Assembly: GCA_963691705.1 (NCBI GenBank)
Contig: OY829539.1
Location: 56,394,327 to 56,458,326, forward strand
Length of the DNA stretch: 64,000 bases
DNA from: Viola odorata
Taxonomy: Eukaryota; Streptophyta; Magnoliopsida; Malpighiales; Violaceae
Direction: 5' to 3'
In this document: positions 35,310 through 47,800 of the stretch, in pieces
How the letters are laid out: every line of letters starts with the position of its first letter
Numbering within the stretch: the first letter of the stretch is position 1
Notes under the pieces: model-generated
What the model was told of the DNA's origin: nothing
Seen by the model: only the letters and a program-made list of their open reading frames with translations
Databases searched by the model: none
Made by a program: the position numbers and the translations under genes

Positions 35310-36500
35310 CTATTCTCTGCAACTATAGTGAAGAACAGGGGTTCGAGTTTGAGAGAGAAAATAGGTGTGAGGATTATTCTAACCGACCCGTTAAAACTTA
35401 TAATGGTAGCTAGTAGAATCAATCCATACTAAACCACAAAAGAAACATAGAAAAGATGTCAATATTTCTCTAAACAAAGATGAGCTCTAAAGAAGGAAAA
35501 TTATGAATCAAACTAATAAGTTTACTATATGTAAAATATCTAAAATTTATTTCCATCTATGTACATTAAGACTTAAAATATTTTTCTTAAAGTTACACTA
35601 TCAACACTTTTATTAGTTAAAAATTAAAAAACTCAAAACAAAAAATGTAACAAATATTTAAAGAAATTAATGAGAAAAATAATTTTTTTATTAGGAAAGG
35701 TAGAATTGGGTGCGACACAATTGTGTGGTAGAGGTGCTGAAGAAAAATTAGGGCTGACGTTGAGGAAAGAACCGAGAGGGAATATTTTGTCGTTTGGCTT
35801 TATTTTTACTTAATTAACAAATAAAGATAATAATATACATATAAATATATAATAAAAAAAATATTAGTTTGGCCGATTAAAAGTTTGGCCGGGATTCAGC
35901 ATACCAAAATAGTAAACTTGGATATTAGTATAATTACTGTTCAAAAAGTTGGTAAGTTTGTTATGAAATTTCCATAGACACCCCTAGATAACGTATTTTG
36001 CTCCAATAGTTGTGTGGCTACTGCCTACTGCTATTAGATAAAAGGTACAAAAGGAATTTTATCGAACTATTTGGTAAAAAAGTATAGATAAATGGGAAAG
36101 AGAATGAGTGAGAATTAGGATAATATAAATGTGTTTAGTATTTTTACTACAGGAATGATTTGATTTGATTTAATTTGGTATAAGTAAAGATCGAGTATAA
36201 ATGTGTAAATTCACTATTATACCCTTTTTATTAATTGTTATTTTTTTAAAAAAAGGTATTCATGATATTATCAACAACAAATAAATCAAATAAAATTCGC
36301 TTAAAAAATCATTATAATAGTCAGATTTTGTGTGTGAAATACATAGTTGTAAATTTTATTTTCTATAAATTTTTTATTGTTAATTAAAACATGACCAATC
36401 TTTTGAACAATTTATCAAAAAGTTAAGTTACATATGTACCTTCATAGCTTCCTCTATCAAGACGTGAACGTGGCCATGGTGGTGTTGTGTTTTTACCGTA
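35310..36500. other. AT-rich spacer
   Basis: Beyond the 5' end of the mariner-like gene. It probably includes its untranslated leader and terminal region to about 35420, but I could not identify terminal inverted repeats. No coding sequence or clear repeat was seen in the rest. Confidence 0.5.
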
Positions 36501-36502
36501 GG

Positions 36503-37246
36503 AAAAAATATTTGAGGGTTTTTAAGTATAAACACTTACACACCTTAGTTTTTGACATTTAGATTCTCAAACTTTAGTTCTTTACATATACATCAAACTT
36601 TAGTGTCTGTTTTTAGAATTTCCGTTAGAAACCTTAACGGTGCATTAATTTTTTTTTATATTAACATATTATTAAAAATTATAGAAAAATAAAAAAATTC
36701 AAAAATTTATGAAAAAATGGAGATTGATTTTTTTCATAACTAAATAAATAAAAAAAGAGAGGAGAAAGTAAAAAATTATAATTTTTTTTTAATTTTATTT
36801 AGAAAATGAAGTTTGATAATTTTATTTAATTATTAATGAATATTCTCAAAAAAATTAAATCTCAAGTATTTTGATTTTTCCATAATTTTGTTGATTCCTT
36901 TATATATTTTTATGGTTTCTTTAAATTTTTAATTTTTTATGTAATTGTTTGAATTTTTATAATTTTTATTTCTCCTACTTTTCTTAATTTTTTAATTATT
37001 AAAAGTTATTATAGGAAGAAAAAAATTTAATCTCCATTTTTCTATTTTATTATTTATTTATTTATTTAATAATATTTGACTATAACAAAATTATTTTTTA
37101 ACACACTGTTGGGGTTTGGACGGAAAATTCTATGAGAAAGGACTAAAGTTTATGTGTCTTGATATATTAGGGATTAAAATTTGGGGGTAAAATATTAGGA
37201 ATTAAGGAGTGTAAGTGCCTATATCTCAAGAATCCTAGAATATTTT
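36503..37246. mobile_element. Probable MITE with degenerate inverted ends
   Basis: The left side reads AAATATTTGAGGGTTTTTAA, then CACTTACACACCTTAG. The reverse complement of the right side reads AAATATTCTAGGATTCTTGA, then CACTTACACTCCTTAA. Further inward, TTCCGTTAGAAACC and its right-hand counterpart TTTTCCGTCCAAACC also mirror each other. The interior is very AT-rich and noncoding. Ends and target duplication are uncertain. Confidence 0.5.
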
Positions 37247-37845
37247 TTCTTTTAATATATAGATTGGTAAATTTATAATTATGTAAAACTTGATAGTTAG
37301 TTGAGTATATGAAAATAATAATTTATTTTATTTTATTGATGAGCAATCACATTCTAGTCTATATAATCTGAGGTCCTACGGTATGGAAATATGTATAAAT
37401 TTTATCTCATTCCCTTTTCATCCCCTTTTTCTTTCCCACTCCACTATTTTAGGGTGCAAACCAAACGCTTCAATATGCTAAATTAAAATTTTATGCCCTT
37501 TTCCATTTATTCATACTTTTTTACCAAATAAATCATATAAGTTAAAAACTATGGGGTGTGTTTGGATTAGGGTTATAAGGGGTTATAACTCAAAAAGTTA
37601 ACTTATAGTCCGGTGTAATCAAATTTGGGGAATTTTTTTTAAGTCTGTAGGCATATATTAAAGAGTTAGGGTATAGCTTATATTATCCTTCAAGAGTGGT
37701 GTGGAGGTAAAATTTAATTAAACTAGGACCCATATTCTTTCTTGAATCTTTACAAAACCTTCTTAACATTTCTTTACCCCATTAACTTTTTTCTTTTTTT
37801 TTAGATTTACCCCCTTAACTCTTCTAACAATCAGTATTATCAGAA

Positions 37846-38236
37846 CCGGATCGGACTGACCGGTTCAACCTTGAAATTTTAAATTTTTGGTTCGATTCAA
37901 CTATCTGACCAGATATGCATACGAACCGGGTTCAATTATTAAAACCGACCGGGTTTTACACAACTGGCAACCCCGATTGAACCGGATGGTTCAATGCTTC
38001 TTCTCCAAAACGACGTCGTTTTGGTATTTTTTTATTTTTTTATTTTAATGGGCCGGCTCATTACAGGCATGTGTCGGTCCATTACAGACATTGACCCAGC
38101 CAATTCAATCCGGTTCAATCATCTAAGATTGAACGGTTCAAAACGATTCAACATCTACAATTCGGTCGAACCCAGTTAAACTCGGTTGAATCATAAATTT
38201 TTTATTTCCGGTTCACTGTCCGGTCCGGTTATGATA
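37846..38236. mobile_element. Probable MITE with AACCGG-rich inverted ends
   Basis: The left end TATCAGAACCGGATCGGAC and the reverse complement of the right end, TATCATAACCGGACCGGAC, are inverted copies. Many GGTTCAA/CCGGTT motifs fill the element, and a palindrome, AAAACGACGTCGTTTT, sits near its centre. It is noncoding. I could not fix a target-site duplication. Confidence 0.6.
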
Positions 38237-38857
38237 GCTATGCTAATAACTCAACCTCATTTTATATCCTCAATCCAAAGGCACCCTAATTAAGGTTACT
38301 AGTTAGGGGGGAAATAAGGATTTTAGAAGTTTAGGGATGTAGTTGTTTAGGGTTAATAACTTAGGGCCTAAAGCAGATATTGAAGAAGATTTAAATAGAG
38401 TGAAGTGGGCGGAACAAGTGTGGCTTGCCCAAAAGGCGATGGCCAGAAAGGAACAAGGACTAAGAACTGAAGCAGCCTCTGCACTGCATTCCAGTTTGGG
38501 TAAGGTTTATGGGTTTATGATTATTGCTTTAGATTAAGGCTCAATGTTGTCAGTCTCTGGTTTAGGTGGTGTTCTAATTCTAACTTTGCAATTGACGTCT
38601 TAGATGGAAGAAGAAGAGAACAAGAAAGATTCCGATTTGGGTGTTCTGAGTAAACAACGATGGAAAACATATCATAGTAATTATATTAATACTAATGGCG
38701 GGTTTCACAACAAGACTTTGTAAACCCATCCACATGACCTTGTTCTTGGTTTCTCCGTTCTCATTCATAGAATGTCTCGCTCGTCTCTGCTCATGTCGCC
38801 GCATTTCCCGCTTTCTTCATCACATTTCACTCCCTCTCAGTTCAGTCCCCTACCACC

Positions 38858-41800
38858 ATGAGCATGAGGTCTCCCAAAGCAATGCCCCTGCAACTCCAGG
38901 TTGACTCTCTTGTTTCAATATTCCTTTTCTGCATCAGTTCACTTGTTTTACTTTCGATTAACTTTGATTTCTTTTGATATGATCATATTCCTATCTCACG
39001 ATTAGGCTCTCTTGTGAGGTCTGAGATTTGATATTAGCTCCATCTGACCTTATGCTTAGTCAATATATTTTTAGTTTTTAGTTTAGTTTTTTTTCTCTCT
39101 TTTTGTTTCTGGGCAGAAATTTGTTTTCAATCTTGTGGTTTTCTTTTTAACATTGTTCTTCATTTTTTCTTGAAACTTTAATTTTAATTTTAAGTTTTTG
39201 GGAAATGGGGCTATATTGATAATGCATTCTAATCCCAGCTCTCTAAGGCCTTTTGTAGGCCAGTGAGCTGATTTTGTTCATTCAATATTTGAGCCCATAA
39301 TTTGATCTGTTTCTCTTTGTTAGGAATTCTTACTTTCATCAGGTAACAGTGCACTGGTTCTCCTTTCAGTTAAATTCGATTTTTGATATGGGTCATAATC
39401 CCATTTAAGCCTTCTTGTATGGTCTGAGAATTGACTGGCAACCGTAATCCTTGCTCCATCTTGCCTTATACTTTGTTGATATATTTTATCCTATTTTTTC
39501 TGGGCTTAAATTTGTTTAAATCTTGTGGTTTCATCTTTGAAACATTGTTCTTCATCCTTTCTTAAAATTGTATTGTTTCTTTTTCTTTGGAAATTGGGCT
39601 ATGATGATAACCTATTCTAATCCCAGCTCTCTGAGGCCTTTTGTAGGTCAGTGAACTGATTTTGTTCGTTCAATAAATGAGCCCATAGTTTGATCTCTCT
39701 CTTTCTAAGGAATTCTTATTTTCATAAGGCAACAGTGCACTGGTTTTACTTTTGGTTAAATTTGGTTTCTTTTCATATGTCATAATCCCATCTCACAATT
39801 AGTCCGTCTTGTAAGGTCTGAGAATTGACTGCCACCATAATCCTTGCTCCATCTCACCTTATACATTGTCAATATATTTTATGGTTTTCTTTTGTTTTTA
39901 TCATATTTTTTTGTGCTGGAATTTGTTTTAAATCTTCTTAACATTGTTCTTCATCCCTTCTTAAAAGAATACTGTTTTTTTTTGTCAATTGGGCTATGAT
40001 GATAATATTCTAATCCCAGCTCTCTGAGGCCTTTTGTAGGTCAGTGAACTGATTTTTGTTCATTCAATATATGAGCCCATAGTTTGATTTCTCTCTTTCT
40101 TAGGAGTTCTTATTTTCATCAGGCATTTTGGATCTGTAATTTCCGTTCCTCAACTATTTGTTTTAGAATATCTGTAATTTTGGTTTTTTGTATGTTTTTA
40201 AGGTTTAGGGTTTTGTATGTCGCTTTAGGTTTCAGAATTCTTTTTCTGCAACAGTTCACTTGTTTTAGTTTCAATTAAATTTGATTTCTCAGATCATTAT
40301 CCAATCTCACAACTTGGCCTTCCTGTAAGGTCTGAGAATTGACTTGCCACTGTAATCCTTGCTCCATCTCACCTTATACTTTGTCAGTATTTTAGTGTTT
40401 TCTTTTGTTTTCATCTTCTTTTTTTGTTTCTAGGCTAAGATTTGTTTTCAAATTGTTGTTTCATCTCCTTAATATTGTACTTTTTTTTTAAAAATAAATT
40501 GTTTTTTTTTTTGTGAAATTGGGCTATGATGATAATATATTCTAATCCCAGCTCTCTGAGGCCTTTTGTAGGTCAGTGAACTGATTTTGTTCATTAAATA
40601 TCTGAGCCCATAGTTTGATCTCTCTCTCTTTCTAAGGAATTCTTATTTTCATGAGGCATTTTGGATCTGTAATTTCCTTACTGTCCTTTCTCAATAGTTC
40701 CTCAACCTTTTGTTTTAGAGTATCTGTAAGTTCGGTTTTTTTAGTATGTCTTTAGGGTTTAGGGTTTTGACAGGCGTTTTAGGTTTCACAATTTTGCAAA
40801 CAGTTCACTGGCTTTACTTTCAATTAAATTTCTTTTTATATGGGTCATAATCCAATCTCACAACTTGGCTATCCTTGCTCCATGTCACCTTATACTTTGT
40901 CAGTATTTTTTATTGTTTTCATCTTCCTCTTCTTTGTTTTTGGGCTGAAATTTGTTTTCAAATTGTGGTTTTTTTAGTATGTCTTTAGGGTTTAGGGTTT
41001 TGACAGGCGTTTTAGGTTTCACAATTTTGCAAACAGTTCACTGGCTTTACTTTCAATTAAATTTCTTTTTATATGGGTCATAATCCAATCTCACAACTTG
41101 GCTATCCTTGCTCCATGCCACCTTATACTTTGTCAGTATTTTTTATTGTTTTCATCTTCCTCTTCTTTGTTTTTGGGCTGAAATTTGTTTTCAAATTGTG
41201 GTTTTTTTAGTATGTCTTTAGGGTTTAGGGTTTTGACAGGCGTTTTAGGTTTCACAATTTTGCAAACAGTTCACTGGCTTTACTTTCAATTAAATTTCTT
41301 TTTATATGGGTCATAATCCAATCTCACAACTTGGCTATCCTTGCTCCATGCCACCTTATACTGTCAGTATTTTTTATTGTTTTCATCTTCCTCTTCTTTG
41401 TTTTTGGGCTGAAATTTGTTTTCAAATTGTGGTTTCATCTTCTTTACATTGGTCATCTTTTTTTGAAAAAATTGTTTCTGTGAAATTGGGCTATGATAAT
41501 ATTCTCTAATCCCAGCTCTCTGAATCCTTTTGTAGGTCAGTGAACTAATTTTGTTCATTCAATTTCTGAGCCCATAATTTGATCTTTTTCTCTTTATAAG
41601 GAATTCTTATTTTCACGAGGCAACAGTGTACTGGTTTTACTTTCGGTTAAATTTGTTTTCTTTTGACACGGGTCATAATCCCATCTCACGATTAGGCCTT
41701 CCTGTAAGGTATGAGAACTGACTGGCCAGCATATTCCTTGCCCCATCTCACCTTATACTCTGTTAATATATTTTAGTGTTTTTTTGTTTTTATCCTTTTT

Positions 41801-44800
41801 ATTTCCAGGATGAAATTTGTGTTAAATCTTGTGGCTTCTTCTGAACATTGTTCTAATCCTTAAATATTTGTTGTTTTAATTTTGGAAATTGGCGATGATG
41901 AAAATCTATTCTAATCCCAGCTCTCTGAGGCCTTTTGTAGGTCAGTGAACTGATTTTGTTCATTTAATATCTGAGCCCATAGTTTTATCTCTTTCTAAGG
42001 AATTCTTATTTTCATGAGGCCGTTTGGAACTGATGTTTCCATACTGTCCTTTCTCATTATGTTCCTCAACCATTTGTTTTAGAATATCTATAATTTCGTT
42101 TTTTTTATATGTTCTTAGGGTTTAGGGTCTTGTAGGTCATTTTAGGTTTCACAATTCGTTTTCGGCAACAGTGCACTGATTTTTACTTTCAAGTGTAATT
42201 TCATATGAACGACCTTTTTACATAATCTTTCATTTTTAATTTTTTTTAATTTCCTTGGTATTTACAGCAACCATACAACCGGAACCGGGAGGATCCTTAC
42301 TTCAAAGGTCTGTTAAGGCATGGCGATCAATTACCAGCAAATGCTGAGTTAGGATCAAAGAATGTTTCTCGATCCTCATTAGATGTCGGCACTTATGGAA
42401 GAGGGAAAAAGCTAATCTCTTACATGTCTGAAAAGTCTGACTTGCCATCAGATCAAGAGGACTCCATCTCTGATGTTCATATTTTCGAAAAGCTCACCAA
42501 CATTCCCAAAGCAGCAAGTTTTCGGTCTGATTTGAGATACAGTTTAGGTACTAATTCAGTGAATCAACCCAATCCTGATATCTTCGACTCTGAACCAACC
42601 GAAGCATATCCTAATGTTGTTATACCTGCTACTAGTACTATTGTAGCAAGACCTGCCGATGAAAAAACTTATGCTATAAGCAGAATAAACCAAGAAGTGT
42701 ACTCAAAGATTCCACTTCCTCAGTCTGCAGCTTCATTTTATGATGGATTCTCACAGCGCCAGGTTGAGATTGTGGAATTCAGTGAAAGCATCTTGAGGCT
42801 AAATTTGTATTTGAAGGCAAGAAGAGATGATGTCAATGCTGGTGTTCCTGGGAAATTTCTGCATGCTGTAATAGCACAAGATGTGTATGGTAATATCCTG
42901 TTCTATTTCTATATATACAATAACACTACTGCATCACTACTTCAGTTGTATTTCATCCAAAACCTACTTTTTATTCATTTATGGGGTTGTGTATGGTAAT
43001 ATCCTGTTCTATTTCTATATATACAATAACACTACTGCATCACTACTTCAGTTGTATTTCATCCAAAACCTACTTTTTATTCATTTATGGGGTTTTAGAA
43101 TTATCCGTAACTGTTGTTTAGAATTGTTTGAGATATTCCCTTTATACTAGAACTTGGCTAACCTGGATTCCATGATCGACTGATTATAGAATTCCAACAG
43201 GAAGTACTTTAAGATTAAGTGAGCTGTTTCTTGTCATTCATATAAATTCTTAAAGCGCACTCCGAAAAAGAATGAAGATACATATACTTTATTAAGACCA
43301 TTAGAATAATTTTAATTTGTTTTGCCCTGCTCTACTAGATAGATTACAGGACAAAGCACCACACTATTGTTAGGTTGAGAGAAAACTTCATTACGTGGAT
43401 GAACTTCAATGCCTCTTTGAAAGCAAAATCCTAGACTTATATGTTGAAGATTCTTTTGATTTTTATTTATTACCTTATTTTCAATCACTGTCCGCATTCA
43501 TGTCGACTATATGTAGCAATCTGTATTTTGGATAACCTAGAAAACTACAATGGCATTGTAGCTATGTATAGTTAAAATAAAAAAAATGAGTGTATATTTT
43601 TGAAGAAGCGACATGATTAAAATCTCAAAGTGATTTTAACACTAGAATGCAAGATGAATTAAATGTTTCCATAGGCAAGAGCATCTTCACTGCGTGAATG
43701 AAAGTTCCCTCTCTTCACCATGTTGTGCAGTTATTTGCTTTAGTGCATCTTAAAAATGACGTTTGAGAAAGGCATCCTTGACTTCAACTTTTGTCGATCT
43801 CTGTGCCATGGATATAGTTGAAAGCCATCACAAGAATAGATATTTGTCGACCTCTAGGGGGGAGAAAATTATTGGGAAGAACTTGTGTTTTTTCCCACAT
43901 AAATAACAAATTGTACTAAAGTATTGTTAATCATGGTATGATTATCTGCAGATGCTGGATCTATTGCTTCGACTATCATGTACGCCTACTACCTGAATGA
44001 AACACTGGAAAGTGATCAGCTGTGCACAGTACCTGTCATCAATATGAAGAGGGCAGACCTCAATTCTCATGCGGAACTGAAATGGTTATTGGAATCATGT
44101 CAAATTGAAGAGTCGTCATTAGTTTTTGTTGATGAGGTATGCTTTGTTTGACTGGTAAAGCTACTCATAGAGCTTGAGTTATTGTGCTGCTAGGATCCAA
44201 AGCTAGTCTAGGTTGATATACATAATGTGCTGATGGTCATTTTCGAAAAGAAAAAAGAAAGAAAGAATAGATACTATTCAAAACCCTCTGAGTAATCAAC
44301 ATCTGCATCATGATACATTAGAGTTTTTCCGACCAAATGCTCCTACATACTGTTGTACAGCTAGCATTTCCTAATATTTATCAAAACCATTTCCCATCAT
44401 AATGTTATTATCATGGAAAACTACATAAAAAACCCTATAATCTATCAAACGTAGTTTGAAAGCGTGCAATATAACCCCATAGTTCCCTAAAAGTTGCAAT
44501 CATAACCTTTAATAGTTAAAAATTCAAATTAAATAATAAAGAATTGTAAAATAATATGAAATTTGTTAGTTGGTACAAAAAATGTAATAAATATGGTAGG
44601 ACCTAAGAAAATGAAAAAATAAAATTATTTCAAACTTTATTTACAAGTTTTTTTTTTGAATTTTTTACTTTCTAATACTTTTTAGAAAAATTCTCATAAG
44701 AATTCTTAAAACTTTATTTCTAACTTTATTTACAATTATTAGAAAAATTTCTAATACTTTTCAGAAAAATATTTTTTTGAAATTTCTAGTTGAAGTGGTC

Positions 44801-47800
44801 TCTTGTATTTGTAACATTTTCCCTCAAATTTGCATAATTTTTTTGAATATTTTGACCATTTTTCAAAATATTTTAACTACTAGAAAGGTTAAAGTTGCAA
44901 CTTTTAGGGAGCTATAGGGTTTGAATTGCAAGTTTTCAAACTATAGAGGGTAAAGTAGAACATTTTGTAAATTATAGGATGTAGTTTACCCTGTTATTAT
45001 TTACATTCCTTCATTTAAATCCTTCCTATGGTTTGGTCCTAGCTCCCAATTGTTAGAGCAGAACATGTTTAAACCGACGTTTAACTACCCTTTCCAAGTG
45101 AAATACCCCATCTTTAAATAATCCAATTTTGCAGGTTGATCTGTCATATTATGATCTGTTTGGAAGTCTTAAGCTTGTTCTTCTAAATGGACACAAGCTC
45201 CTGACACGGCAAGAGGTAATGACCTTATCAAAAAAAGATTACTGGTATATCATTCACAATTACTAGCTGGGAGAAAGAGTGAGGAGAAAATTGATCTGTG
45301 TTGTCTTTGATGGTACAGGCATTAAAAGAATCAGTAGTGGAAATATTTAACTGCAAACAGGTATTTTTGTGTTTGCCAGCGCATGTGTGTATTTCCATTG
45401 TATATAAGCTCTTAACTCTACTTTCTCTTTGACAGGGTGAATCTTTATATCCTGGGGTTGAAACGTTCACTGTGGGGCAGGTACTATATCTGAATCAATG
45501 CCTCTGCTTAAGGGTTTATGTTTTCGGAATACCTTCTGTTTGCATCAGCTGAGTGATCACATGCAATTTCAAGTTTTGCAAGCAAGTCTTGAATCAGTCC
45601 TTCAATTTTTCATTCACTGGAGGAAGCTGGCCAAGCTTGCACTGATTCGGCTGTTTTAAAACATTCTTTGTCCACCACTTAGGTTTATGATTTAACTCTG
45701 CTATGCCCCATTCTAGAATAGTTGAAATTGACATTATCCTGTTATGGTCAATCTTGGAGACAGTCCTACACTTCAGTGCCACAGACCTCTCAAAGAGTCA
45801 CATCTGTGCCCTTCTGGCTTGTGGCTGTTGCAAAGGTTGTGTCATGGCCACAAGCCAAAGACCTTGATGAAGTGATAAATATCTGGTTTGACAAGTATTG
45901 AAGTAACTTATTCCCTTAGTTTATACATGAGTGTAAACATGTGGTTGGATGGATTTTTGTTAGCAATTGAAATATGAGAATACTATGGAGTACTATCCAT
46001 AAATCAATTAGTCTGTACCCTCACACAATGTATGGGTGAATGCCAATGTTTTCCATTATTTGTAAAAAATAAGCAATGAGACACTTGTGAATTATTTTTC
46101 CTTTGGAAACTTCATTTGAACTTTCTTTGTTCTGAACATGGTAGATCGATTAATTTGTGATTGATCTAATGAACATGTGCAGGATTCCTCTTCCTGTACT
46201 CTTATTGCTGAAAAGTTTGCATTGAATTTTCCCGAGATTTTGGCTGGGCGTGGGTTCAGTAGACTTCTGGTACTAATTGTTTCTCAATTTTGAACTTTCC
46301 AGATGTTCTACTTTTCTGTTCTATGATGTAGAAGTTTCATTCTTTGCTTTATTTAGAGTTGTATAGTCTCGTGCTGCAACTAAAATGCGATAACCGCCTC
46401 CAGATTTTCTCTGCATAATTTTGCTTTATCAGTTGAATCTAACCAACTTCCTGGGACATGTTTCCTCTTTTCTTCAGTTACATATTCCTTTATGTTCTGG
46501 TGTAGAAAATAATAATGCATGATATGTTCGACAAATATAGTACTGTCGACTTAGTTTTGAATTTTGACTTAAGTTTCGTGTCTTCCCTCACTCAAATGTT
46601 TTATTCACAAATATGATGCTTTTCATTTTGATTGGTTGCAGTTAGCTGGCATCCTCTTGGATACTGGAGACCTTACGAGCCCACGGTGTACCGTAAAGGA
46701 CAGGTATATGGCCACTTTGTTAATCAATGGAGCTGGCCGCTTCGGATCCAGTGGTCTTTTCCAAATCTGTAAGCCCATTTTATCCTTAACTTCCAGGCTT
46801 CCATCTTCTACTCAAAGCTGCGTGGTTATAAATGCCTCTGGTTCTAATCTATGGAGCTATTATTCTGTGCTTGCAGTGAGATACAAAATGCAAGATGTTT
46901 CCGATCTGAAAATTGTAGATATATTGCGCAAGGATTTTAAGAAGTGGACAAGAGTAGGTCTGGCCCTGCACCATATTCTGGTTTTGTTCTTTAAGATTGT
47001 AGTTCTAGTGTTAAAACAGGTTTCCATTGCAGTCTCTGTTTGTGAATGTGGCACGTATAGCTTGACAAATTAATATGATATTTTCTCCATACTAGATGTA
47101 GCTGATATCCTTTGTCCTAATCTCATTTACCACCATTTGCTATTGTTGAAAATAAAGCATAATGTAACATGGATACCATTGAAGCATTTAACGATTAGCC
47201 TATCTCAGTCCTACCATATTACTAAGTGTGGATCAGATCTGTAGACATCATCTATAAAAGTCTATGAGCATTCCTTCCCTACAACATTGTTTGCATGCAA
47301 TTGTTCCTAAGAGAGAGTTGCCAATATGTAAAAATGAATGCATGATGGGGAACTTTATTTGTCACCTCAGTTGCCTTTCATTTTGCTAAAATAACTTTTT
47401 AATGTTATTCTCAGACTTTTACACTCCTTTTCAGTCTTGCGCTTTTGGTTCTATCTCCCCACATCCAACAATTCCTACAATTGGAAAATGACCATTTTGA
47501 ACCAATTTATCTGCTTGTTGTGTGTAAAATGTTTGTCAATATTGTTTTGTTAATACCGGTTGTAGACAGTGACACCAGCGGAATTTTCCGTTTTCTTGAC
47601 GAGGAAAGGCTAATAAAGTATCTATTTTCACTCTGGGATCATGATATATTACTGTCCTCCGGGTTGTTTTGTACTATTGTAGGAAGCATAAAGCATAGTT
47701 ACTCTGGTCCCTGGATGGGTTTTCCAATATTTAATTAGTTGCTCACTGTTTTTTTCTTTCTTCCTCACTATATCTGTTCCTTGAATTGCTTTCAATTTAT

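Noticed and set aside
38343..38537. 64-residue ORF upstream of the PRUNE-like gene (EDLNRVKWAEQVWLAQKAMA)
   Set aside because: The sequence looks protein-like, but I cannot link it to exon 1 by splicing or to a known family, so I did not call it a gene.
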